Source: Clostridia bacterium (GTDB lineage Bacteria > Bacillota > Clostridia > Oscillospirales > Acutalibacteraceae). From it: DNA of 9,263 bases. The notes beneath the pieces are model-generated. The model had not been told where the DNA came from. It did not search any database and was given only the letters and a program-made list of their open reading frames with translations. Location of the stretch: assembly GCA_017381395.1 (NCBI GenBank), contig JAFOCH010000042.1:1-9263 (forward strand), read 5' to 3'. This document shows, piece by piece, positions 1 to 6,467 of this stretch. The translations under genes were made by a program, and so were the position numbers. Position 1 is the first letter of the stretch; each line of letters begins with the position of its first letter.

Positions 1-6
1 TAAAAG

Positions 7-1173
7 ATGAAAGAAATCATACTGATAAAAAATGGCGAAATCGTATTAAAGGGGCTCAACCGCAGCTCCTTTGAGGACGTGATGATAAAGAATTTGCGTC
101 GCAGCTTAAAGCAATTCGGCTCGGCCGAGATTAAAAAGGCGCAGTCGACAATCTACATTATGCCGGGCGAGGACTTTGACCTCGACCGAGCGCTCGAAAG
201 AGTAAAAAAGGTGTTCGGTATTGCGGGATTTTCACGCGCTCTCGAATGCGAAAAATCGATTGAAAGCATTGTTAGTGAGGGTGTACCCTATCTCGCCGAC
301 GTTTTAAGCGAGGTCCGCACCTTCAAGGTAGAGGCAAAGAGAGCGGACAAGCGTTTCCCCATGAAGTCGCCCGAAATCGCCGCCGAAATGGGCGGAAAGC
401 TGCTTGAAGCGTATCCGCATTTAAAGGTGGATGTTAAAAATCCGCAGCTGGTCGTGAATGTCGAAATCCGCGACTTTGGCGCATACGTCCACGCGGGTCA
501 GATTCAGGGCGCAGGCGGAATGCCCACCGGCACGGGAGGAAAGGCCGCCATTCTCATCTCGGGCGGAATCGATTCACCCGTTGCCGCTTATATGATGGCA
601 AAGAGGGGCATCGAGCTTACCGCAATTCACTTTGCGTCACCGCCTTACACTTCGCTCAGAGCCGAAATGAAGGTAAAGGAGCTTCTCTCGAAGGTTGCCG
701 AATTCTGCGGCCCGATAAAGATGGGCATTGTCCCCTTTACCGAAATTCAGGAGCAGATTAGTCAAAACTGTCCCGAGGAATATTTTACCCTCATTATGCG
801 CAGATATATGATGAAAATTGCCAATCTTTTGGCCGAGCAAAACGGCTGTCACGCGCTGATTACAGGCGAAAGCGTAGGTCAGGTCGCAAGTCAGACCATC
901 CACGCCCTTGCCGTTACCGATGCCGTTTGCGAAATGCCTGTTTTCCGTCCCTGTATCGGAATGGACAAGGAAGAAATCGTTTCGATTTCGCGAAAGATTG
1001 ATACGTTTGATATTTCGGTCCAGCCGTACGAGGACTGCTGTACGGTATTCACACCAAAGCACCCGAAAACTCGCCCAACCATTTCGGCCGTTGAGGAGGC
1101 AGAATCGCCCCTCGACCGCGACCGTCTGATTGACGAGGCGATTAAGAATACCCGCTTTGAGTGGATTAAATAA
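7..1173 (+). CDS. thiI: tRNA 4-thiouridine synthase / sulfurtransferase ThiI
   Basis: ThiI adenylates U8 of tRNA and transfers sulfur from a cysteine desulfurase persulfide to make 4-thiouridine; in many bacteria it also serves thiazole synthesis. It acts in the cytoplasm. The 388-residue product has an N-terminal ferredoxin-like plus THUMP region (about 1-166, with VVNVEIRDFGAYVH typical of THUMP). A PP-loop ATP pyrophosphatase domain follows, with the P-loop SGGIDSPVAA at 185-194 and GESVGQVASQT at 287-297. A CC pair sits at 344-345 in the conserved YEDCC segment, where the catalytic Cys is expected. The C-terminal rhodanese domain of the E. coli enzyme is absent, as is usual in Firmicutes. 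An in-frame TAA at 1-3 makes the ATG at 7 the first possible start; the TAA may also end an upstream gene, classically a NifS/IscS desulfurase, which is outside the window. The identification is firm. Confidence 0.97.
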   Translation: MKEIILIKNGEIVLKGLNRSSFEDVMIKNLRRSLKQFGSAEIKKAQSTIYIMPGEDFDLDRALERVKKVFGIAGFSRALECEKSIESIVSEGVPYLADVLSEVRTFKVEAKRADKRFPMKSPEIAAEMGGKLLEAYPHLKVDVKNPQLVVNVEIRDFGAYVHAGQIQGAGGMPTGTGGKAAILISGGIDSPVAAYMMAKRGIELTAIHFASPPYTSLRAEMKVKELLSKVAEFCGPIKMGIVPFTEIQEQISQNCPEEYFTLIMRRYMMKIANLLAEQNGCHALITGESVGQVASQTIHALAVTDAVCEMPVFRPCIGMDKEEIVSISRKIDTFDISVQPYEDCCTVFTPKHPKTRPTISAVEEAESPLDRDRLIDEAIKNTRFEWIK

Positions 1174-1210
1174 ACCGAATTTTTGATTTAGGAAAGGAGA
1201 GCCGCCAAAA

Positions 1211-1765
1211 ATGAATGAAAATGCGTTTTTACCCGAGCCGAAGTTTGAAGAGGCGGTTGTCCTCGCGCTAAAAGAAAAGGGACTGACCGTCGCCACGGCC
1301 GAATCGTGTACGGGCGGCCTCGTTTCAAAAAGGATTACTGCCGTTTCGGGCTCGTCGAGTGTGTTTGAGCTTGGCGTTGCCGCCTATTCGGGACGGATAA
1401 AGAATAAAATTCTCGGCGTAGACGCCGACAAAATCGATCGACTCGGTACCGTTTCGGCTCCCGTAGCCGCCATGATGGCGGACGGAGTACGGCGGCTCGC
1501 CGATGCCGATTTCGGAATTGCGACGACGGGTGTTGCAGGCGACTCCTTTGAGGGAAAGCCGACAGGCACCGTTTATGTCGCGCTCGCGGATAAAAATAGG
1601 GTATATGTCAAACGGCTTGCGATTGAAAAATCGCCAAGCGAGAGGGAGATTATACGTTACATAGCTTCGACACATGCGCTTGATATGCTGCGGCTATATC
1701 TTGCCAACGACCCCGACCTGATGACAAGCGGCGTTGCCGTCGCCCAGGTCGACGAAAAACTTTGA
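1211..1765 (+). CDS. cinA: CinA C-terminal domain protein (PncC-type nicotinamide-nucleotide amidase)
   Basis: The CinA C-terminal family (PncC) deamidates nicotinamide mononucleotide to nicotinate mononucleotide in the cytoplasm, recycling NAD breakdown products. The 184-residue protein shows the family signature ATAESCTGGLVS at 28-39, with Ser32 as expected nucleophile, then AYSGRIK at 58-64 with the expected catalytic Lys64, and GVAGDSFEGKPTGTVYVAL at 107-125. The usual GxAGP reads GVAGD here. Many Gram-positive CinA proteins are two-domain, about 410 residues; this one is only the C-terminal half, starting cleanly at its own ATG with AAAGGAG at 1193-1199. It lies 37 bases after thiI. Its stop codon is embedded in the ribosome binding site of the next gene, so translation of the sortase is probably coupled to it. 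A degenerate CinA-N-like domain occurs two genes downstream. The family is certain; amidase activity is inferred. Confidence 0.92.
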   Translation: MNENAFLPEPKFEEAVVLALKEKGLTVATAESCTGGLVSKRITAVSGSSSVFELGVAAYSGRIKNKILGVDADKIDRLGTVSAPVAAMMADGVRRLADADFGIATTGVAGDSFEGKPTGTVYVALADKNRVYVKRLAIEKSPSEREIIRYIASTHALDMLRLYLANDPDLMTSGVAVAQVDEKL

Positions 1766-1769
1766 GGTG
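1764..1769 (+). promoter_or_regulatory. Ribosome binding site GAGGTG overlapping the cinA stop codon
   Basis: The cinA TGA stop (1763-1765) runs into GAGGTG, which pairs with the 16S anti-Shine-Dalgarno. This places the sortase start at ATG 1773, or possibly ATG 1779, rather than at an in-frame ATG at 1734 that lies inside cinA and has no such site. The arrangement implies translational coupling between the two genes. Confidence 0.7.
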
Positions 1770-1772
1770 TTA

Positions 1773-3707
1773 ATGAAAATGAGCGAAAACAAAATGCAAT
1801 TTGACCCGACCAAAATCGGATTCGTGGAGGAGCTTGGTCACACCACACAAATCCCCGCGATAAAAACTAATAAAAAGCAGGCAACTAAATTCCCCGCGGC
1901 TAAAAAGCCGACCCCCGCAACCAAGGTCGACGCAATAGAGGAAATCCCCACCGACGTACAATTTTCCTCCAATGTAGAAATTCCCACCAACGTCGAGCTT
2001 GCCGAGGAGATCACTCCGCTCGTAGCCGAGCCGACGGTAGAGGAAACTCCCGTTGTCGAGGAAACCCCCGTTGTCGAGGAAGCCCCCGAAACAATCCCCG
2101 AGCCCGTTGCTGAGCCCGTTGCTGAGCCCGTTGCCGAGCCCGTTGCCGAGCCCGTTGCTGAGCCCGTTGCTGAGCCCGTTGCCGAGCCGGAAAGCATCAA
2201 TATTTTCAGCAACGCCGCACCCGAAACTGCTTCGGAAGGAGCGATCGACCTTTCGGCACTTGCCGCTGAAACCACCGAAACAGCCGACACCGACACAACC
2301 GACACAACCGAAACTGCCGCTGCCGACACAGTAGCGTCCGCAACCACCGACACCGCAGTAGCCGCTGCAACCGCTACCGCAACTGTCGCTTCTGCCGAAA
2401 CCGAAACCCCTGCCGCTACCGAAGCCCCTGCCACCGAAACAGCGGCCGACCAAAAGCCCGCTACCACCGACGCGGCCGAAGCCCCTGCCAAAAAGGACGG
2501 CTTCCTTCTCCGCATGGTCAAATTCTTCATCCCGTGGAAGGGCGATCCTGCAAAGGAGCTTTTCCGCAAGCTTGTTTTCCTCGTTGCGCTGGTTGTTTTC
2601 ATCGGCGCCTTCAGCTACCTCGCCGTTTACCTCAACGACCGTCTCAAATACGAGGCGTCCATCAGCTACGCCGAGGAGCTTGTTAACGAAAATGATACCA
2701 CCGTCGGTACCGACCAGATTATGAATAAGTACCGCGACCTTTATAACGATAATAACGATTTTTGCGGCTGGATTTCTATCCCGAATACCAACGTAAACGG
2801 TGCGATTTACCAGACCCTTAACAATTCCTATTACATCAACCACAATGGCCAGAAAAAGAGCTCCATCTACGGCGCATATTTTGCCGATTACAAATGCACA
2901 ATTGCTGCCGAGGGAAGCAGCCAAAACATCACGGTTTACGGCCATCACATGCGCGACCAAACCATGTTCGCCCAAATCAGAAAGTACAAGGACATTTCAT
3001 TCTATAAAGAAAATCCGACCCTGACCTTTGACACACTCTACTCCTCGTCAAAGTACAAGGTGTTTGCCGCCTTTATCACCAATGCCGACCCCGCCGACGA
3101 TAACGGCTACTTCTTTGACTTTGCCGTTCAGGGCTTTATCAATCAGGAGGACTTCCTCGCCTGGGTTGAGCAGGTACGACGCCGCTCCATCATCAATACC
3201 GCCGTTGACGTTGTCGAAGGTGACGATATTCTCACCCTTTCGACCTGTACATACGAGCTTGGTACCTCGATGGATATGCGCTTTGTCGTCATGGCGCGAA
3301 AGGTACGCGACGGCGAAACCGAAACGGTCAACGTAGCCGACGCAACACAGAATGCTACACCCCTCTACCCTGCCGCTTGGTACAAGCGCTTTGGCTCAAA
3401 GAAGCCGGTATTCGAGGACGGAATGTACACCTGGGGCGAAACCTCGTCGGTACTGGAGGAAAATATAGAGCAGGTAATCATTCCTCCCTCATCGTCAGAA
3501 GTGTCATCCGAAATATCGTCCATGGCACCGAGCATTCCGTCATTCCAGAATCCATTCTATTCGAGCAGTGCTGCCGAAACGAGCTCGGGCTGGTACACTC
3601 CCGAAATCGTAAATCCATGGGACGAAGAAGCAGAAAGCTTTGTAAATCCGTGGGACACAACGTCATTCACCCCATCGACAAACAGTCATCCGCAGTATAA
3701 TTTTTAA
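1773..3707 (+). CDS. srtB: Class B sortase with long repeat-bearing cytoplasmic tail and Ser/Pro-rich C-terminal tail
   Basis: Sortases are membrane-anchored transpeptidases that cut a sorting signal and join the protein to peptidoglycan or to another pilin. With the start at 1773 the protein has 644 residues, against about 220-280 usual for SrtB. Residues 1-260 are low complexity (Pro/Ala/Glu/Thr), with two ETPVVE units at 91-102 and seven PVAE units at 111-138. One membrane span follows at about 267-287. The class B domain spans about 318-512: DFCGWISIPNTNVN (329-342), a catalytic His in YGHHMRDQTMF (H391), Cys in LTLSTC (C492) and Arg in DMRF (R503). Residues 513-644 form a Ser/Pro-rich outer tail with two VNPWD copies. 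The N-tail should be cytoplasmic (type II topology). No substrate with a sorting signal is in the window. Class B assignment is strong; the substrate is unknown. Confidence 0.93.
   Translation: MKMSENKMQFDPTKIGFVEELGHTTQIPAIKTNKKQATKFPAAKKPTPATKVDAIEEIPTDVQFSSNVEIPTNVELAEEITPLVAEPTVEETPVVEETPVVEEAPETIPEPVAEPVAEPVAEPVAEPVAEPVAEPVAEPESINIFSNAAPETASEGAIDLSALAAETTETADTDTTDTTETAAADTVASATTDTAVAAATATATVASAETETPAATEAPATETAADQKPATTDAAEAPAKKDGFLLRMVKFFIPWKGDPAKELFRKLVFLVALVVFIGAFSYLAVYLNDRLKYEASISYAEELVNENDTTVGTDQIMNKYRDLYNDNNDFCGWISIPNTNVNGAIYQTLNNSYYINHNGQKKSSIYGAYFADYKCTIAAEGSSQNITVYGHHMRDQTMFAQIRKYKDISFYKENPTLTFDTLYSSSKYKVFAAFITNADPADDNGYFFDFAVQGFINQEDFLAWVEQVRRRSIINTAVDVVEGDDILTLSTCTYELGTSMDMRFVVMARKVRDGETETVNVADATQNATPLYPAAWYKRFGSKKPVFEDGMYTWGETSSVLEENIEQVIIPPSSSEVSSEISSMAPSIPSFQNPFYSSSAAETSSGWYTPEIVNPWDEEAESFVNPWDTTSFTPSTNSHPQYNF
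2043..2078 (+). repeat. Two-copy 18-bp coding repeat (ETPVVE)
   Basis: Two consecutive 18-base units (2043-2060 and 2061-2078) encode ETPVVE twice and differ at one base (ACT versus ACC). They sit just before the PVAE array in the cytoplasmic tail of the sortase and add to its disordered, acidic, proline-rich character. Confidence 0.85.
2103..2186 (+). repeat. Seven-copy 12-bp tandem repeat encoding PVAE
   Basis: Seven perfect-length 12-base units (CCCGTTGCYGAG) encode PVAE seven times. The only variable base is the third position of the Ala codon, which reads T,T,C,C,T,T,C through the array. Units 1-3 and 5-7 are therefore identical 36-base blocks 48 bases apart, which suggests that a four-unit block was duplicated. 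The array keeps frame at any copy number, so it may vary in length between strains. Confidence 0.95.
3609..3656 (+). repeat. Two 15-bp near-identical copies encoding VNPWD in the sortase C-terminal tail
   Basis: Positions 3609-3623 and 3642-3656 differ at one base (CCA versus CCG) and both encode VNPWD (residues 613-617 and 624-628). A third related motif, NPFYS, lies at residues 593-597. The motifs lie outside the catalytic domain, in the tail expected to be outside the membrane. Confidence 0.8.
3675..3701 (+). promoter_or_regulatory. Possible sigma-A promoter before the pseudosortase gene
   Basis: TCGACA (3675-3680, five of six matches to the -35 consensus) is followed after 15 bases by a perfect TATAAT (3696-3701), at the very end of the sortase gene and about 50 bases before the next start. 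The spacer is short of the usual 17 bases and the TATAAT overlaps coding sequence, so this may be chance. If real, it would allow separate expression of the downstream genes. Confidence 0.25.
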
Positions 3708-3752
3708 TCAGAGATATAACAATAAATAAAGAGATAAGAGGTTGCATAAATA

Positions 3753-5525
3753 ATGTATATTGAGGGCATCTATCTCGGCACCGAAATCGACACCACATTT
3801 GACAATATGATGAGCTCGGTTGCCGACTATACCGGAAGCGTAAAAGCCGATTCACCGCGCAGTTTTTTAGTCGAGCTGTCGCAGGCGGTCGAAAGGGCAA
3901 AAATAATAATAGCAATCGGCGAACTTTACGGAAAGAACGGCCTCATTAACATTATGTCAAAGGGGCTCGACCTTCCAATGACGGCGGTCGATTGGAAAAA
4001 GATGGGCATTGCCCCGATTATGAACACCCTGCTGCCAAAGGACGCAGTGCCGCTTTTGGCCGACGACGATTCACTGGCAGGAATGATACTCGAAAGCGGT
4101 AGCCAGAGCATAATCGTTCTAAATGAAAATGCCGAAACCCGAGCAAAAATGCTCGAAATGTATATCGAGGCGTATATTGGCGCAAGGTCGACCGAGCCCG
4201 ACGCAGACAACGATTTTTTTGAACAGGGCGGTGACGAGGAGCAGTCCCTCGACCGGCAAAACGCCACCGTCGAAGCCGAAAAATACGCTGAAATGACCCT
4301 GTCAACCAGCACCGACACCGCCTACGAAACCCCCAACGCAGAAAGCGAATTTGCCGCTGACGTAAGCGAAATCACCGACACGGCTATTGTCGATAGCGTG
4401 ACCACTCTTGACGGCAACGAGGACAAGTTGGTTGCCGAGGACGAGAGCGACAATGAGTTTGATAGCACCGAGCTTGACGGCAACGCGCTTGACGACACCG
4501 AGGACGAGCCGGTTGCCGAAAATGAGCCCACCGACTACGCCAAGCCGACTTATGAATATAATCCGACCGACGAGGACGAAAGTGCCTCGCTTGGCACCGA
4601 CACAGGCGATGCCGACTACGATGACCACGGCGATGCCGCCTACGACGACCAAATCGACGAGGAATACGAGCGTTACCGCGCCGAAAGGGCATCGGGTGAC
4701 CGCGTCGGCTTTATCGCGGAGGAGGACTTTGTCCTTGAGGACGAGCCCAAAAAGGTCAAAAAGCCGAAAAAGAGCAGAAAATTCCTTTTGCCCATAATTG
4801 CCGCAGTGCTGATACTGGCGGTGATTGGCGGATACTTTGGCTACCTTTACGCCTACCTGCCCTATCAGTGCAAAAATGATTACATTACCCTCCGCGAGTA
4901 CAAGGACGATATGGGCAGCGGCAAAATTCCGCAGGAAATTTCACTCGCCCAGTACGGACGCCTGTACGAAATAAATAACGATATGCTCGGCTGGCTGACC
5001 ATCGACGGTACAAATATCGACTACCCCATCGTCAGCTCGGCAAAGACCGGCAATAATTATTATAAAAATCACACCTTCTCGGGAGTAAAGGGCACCTTTG
5101 GTACACCCTATTTCACGGGAGAGTACGGAATCCACGCCGCATATCCGCGCAACCTTGCCGTTTTTGGCAATAATACGGGCGACGGAAATATGTTTAGTGA
5201 CCTCGAAAAATATTTAGACCCCGATTTTTTCAAAAATCACATCAAAATAACCATGAATTCCATTCTGTATGACGACGAGTGGAAGGTAGTCAGCGTAATG
5301 CTGATGGATAAGAGTTTGACCACCGCCGCAATCAATTACACCGAAAGCTTTGCCGACAAAACCGAAATTGACAGCGAATACATTTCGGCACTTTCGACCT
5401 ATTCGGCGATAGCCCTCGATACCGAAATCCAAACAAGCGACCATCTGCTGACCCTCATCACCAACTACTCAAAGGACGAGAATAAAAACATCATTGTCAC
5501 GGCCAAACGCCTGACCAACAGATAA
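3753..5525 (+). CDS. Membrane pseudosortase (class B-like, triad lost) fused to a degenerate CinA-N/MoCF-like cytoplasmic domain
   Basis: This 590-residue protein has four parts. Residues 1-142 resemble the CinA N-terminal MoCF domain: LGTE at 8-11, QAVERAKIIIAIGEL at 44-58 matching the family's ERADLVIxTGGL, and a segment at 94-142 following P-x-A-x-x-L, AGMILE, SIIVL and KMLEMYIEAYI. The GGLGPTxDD and LPGPPxE motifs are eroded (GELYGKNG; LNENAET). Residues 151-330 are a very acidic linker (about 61 Asp/Glu against about 8 Lys/Arg). A basic patch (333-343) precedes one membrane span (344-368). Residues 405-590 match class B sortases (NDMLGWLTIDGTNIDYPIV, FGNNTGDGNMF, LLTLITN). Aligned by hand to the upstream sortase, catalytic His, Cys and Arg are all Asn (N473, N571, N579). 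AAGAGG at 3736-3741 supports the ATG. I infer a binding or scaffold role, not transpeptidation. Sortase-fold homology is strong; the CinA-like call is moderate. Confidence 0.8.
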   Translation: MYIEGIYLGTEIDTTFDNMMSSVADYTGSVKADSPRSFLVELSQAVERAKIIIAIGELYGKNGLINIMSKGLDLPMTAVDWKKMGIAPIMNTLLPKDAVPLLADDDSLAGMILESGSQSIIVLNENAETRAKMLEMYIEAYIGARSTEPDADNDFFEQGGDEEQSLDRQNATVEAEKYAEMTLSTSTDTAYETPNAESEFAADVSEITDTAIVDSVTTLDGNEDKLVAEDESDNEFDSTELDGNALDDTEDEPVAENEPTDYAKPTYEYNPTDEDESASLGTDTGDADYDDHGDAAYDDQIDEEYERYRAERASGDRVGFIAEEDFVLEDEPKKVKKPKKSRKFLLPIIAAVLILAVIGGYFGYLYAYLPYQCKNDYITLREYKDDMGSGKIPQEISLAQYGRLYEINNDMLGWLTIDGTNIDYPIVSSAKTGNNYYKNHTFSGVKGTFGTPYFTGEYGIHAAYPRNLAVFGNNTGDGNMFSDLEKYLDPDFFKNHIKITMNSILYDDEWKVVSVMLMDKSLTTAAINYTESFADKTEIDSEYISALSTYSAIALDTEIQTSDHLLTLITNYSKDENKNIIVTAKRLTNR

Positions 5526-5566
5526 ATTAAACCTTACCAAAACAACAACGAAAGGAGAGAGGAATA

Positions 5567-6064
5567 GTGCAGGAATCGATTACCGCCTTTCTCGAGGAAT
5601 TCTTTACCCCCGATATAGTAGTTTGGCTGCTGTCCCTTTTGCCTGTATCGGAAATTCGCGGAGCCCTAATCGCCGCCAGAGCATACGATATGTCGTGGCT
5701 CTACGGACTGGTTGTCGGCTTTATCGGTAATATGCTTCCCATTCCATTCATTCTCCTCTTTATACGCAAGGTATTTGACTGGATGAAAAAAATTCCAAAG
5801 CTTGGACCCGTTGTCGACCGCCTGCTTAAACGCGCCGACCAAAAAGGACAAAAGCTCGGAAAATACGAGCTGTGGGGACTTTTTATCCTCGTTGCGATAC
5901 CCCTTCCCGGCACGGGAGCGTGGACGGGAGCACTTGTTGCCACCGTCGCCAATATGCGAATAAAAAAGTCCTTGCCAACCATTGCACTCGGCGTGCTTAC
6001 GGCAGGAATAATCGTGTGCCTGATTCTGTACGGACTGCCGAATATCGCGTCCAAGCTGTTTTAA
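5567..6064 (+). CDS. Small multi-drug export family membrane protein (COG2426-like)
   Basis: A 165-residue integral membrane protein. Conserved blocks of the COG2426 / Sm_multidrug_ex family are visible: PVSEIRGALIAA at 26-37, GNMLPIPFIL at 54-63 and VAIPLPGTGAWTGAL at 109-123, with a cationic loop (about 72-100) between them. Hydrophobic segments lie near 17-37, 45-66, 101-127 and 137-157. Despite the family name, a transport substrate is not established to my knowledge, so export is not claimed. The start is GTG, chosen because AAAGGAG (5551-5557) lies 9 bases upstream and the family's conserved ExRGA block follows at the expected distance. It sits 41 bases after the pseudosortase and 49 bases before an ArsR regulator, which could control it. 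Confidence 0.88.
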   Translation: MQESITAFLEEFFTPDIVVWLLSLLPVSEIRGALIAARAYDMSWLYGLVVGFIGNMLPIPFILLFIRKVFDWMKKIPKLGPVVDRLLKRADQKGQKLGKYELWGLFILVAIPLPGTGAWTGALVATVANMRIKKSLPTIALGVLTAGIIVCLILYGLPNIASKLF

Positions 6065-6113
6065 GATAACCCGAAACCAACCTTTTTTATAACCGAAAGA
6101 GAGGATAAATACG

Positions 6114-6467
6114 ATGGAAGAAATGTGCTGTGTCCACTCGGATAGGGTACAATCCGCGCTCAAAAAAATGCCCCGTCAGGAAACCCTGTACGACCTCGCC
6201 GAATTATATAAAATGTTCGGCGACTCGACCAGAATAAGCATTCTGTGCGCCCTGCTCGACGGCGAAATGTGTGTCGGCGATATTGCCGCCCTGCTCGGAA
6301 TGGGTCAGTCGGCTATTTCGCATCAGCTCCGTCTGCTTCGCTCGTCGGGGCTTGTCCGCTCACGCCGAAACGGAAAGACGGTATATTACTCCCTCGCCGA
6401 CAGTCACGTACACGATATTTTTTCGCTCGGACTGGAACACGTTACTGAAAAGGAGCCCCTTAAATGA
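6114..6467 (+). CDS. ArsR/SmtB-family metal-responsive transcriptional repressor
   Basis: A 117-residue winged-helix regulator of the type that leaves its operator when it binds metal. The recognition region MGQSAISHQLRLLRSSGLV (63-81) and wing RRNGKTVYYSL (84-94) are typical. The SmtB/CzrA alpha-5 zinc site is complete, with the exact SmtB spacing: D96, H98, H109, E112 in DSHVHDIFSLGLEHVTE. Ligands of the alpha-3N site also seem present: N-terminal C5, C6 and H8, and C53 with D56 in EMCVGD, as in SmtB rather than the CVC of CadC. This points to Zn(II), perhaps Cd or Co. The ATG follows AGAGAGG about 9 bases upstream. Its TGA overlaps the next ATG by four bases. I found no clear 12-2-12 inverted repeat in the 49 bases upstream, so the operator may lie elsewhere. 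No metal efflux pump is present nearby. Confidence 0.93.
   Translation: MEEMCCVHSDRVQSALKKMPRQETLYDLAELYKMFGDSTRISILCALLDGEMCVGDIAALLGMGQSAISHQLRLLRSSGLVRSRRNGKTVYYSLADSHVHDIFSLGLEHVTEKEPLK

Noticed and set aside
1174..1210. Possible terminator or riboswitch between thiI and cinA
   Set aside because: The 37-base gap has a run of T but no stem able to form a hairpin, and it contains a normal ribosome binding site.
1734..1772. An upstream in-frame ATG that would lengthen the sortase by 13 residues
   Set aside because: It lies inside cinA and lacks a nearby ribosome binding site, whereas GAGGTG stands just before the ATG at 1773.
1838..2602. A second minus-strand frame encoding (SATG)n repeats
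   Set aside because: It is a shadow of the PVAE array and the Ala/Thr-rich tail; the repeats simply mirror the sense repeats.
1770..2975. A 401-codon open frame on the minus strand, Gly/Ser/Val rich
   Set aside because: It lies antisense to the low-complexity sortase tail, where the biased codons (GCC, GAA, ACC) suppress stops on the other strand. It has no domain-like content.
6065..6113. An SmtB-type 12-2-12 operator before the ArsR gene
   Set aside because: I looked for an inverted repeat of the TGAA...TTCA type and found none. A T-run at 6083-6088 lacks a stem, so it is not called a terminator either.
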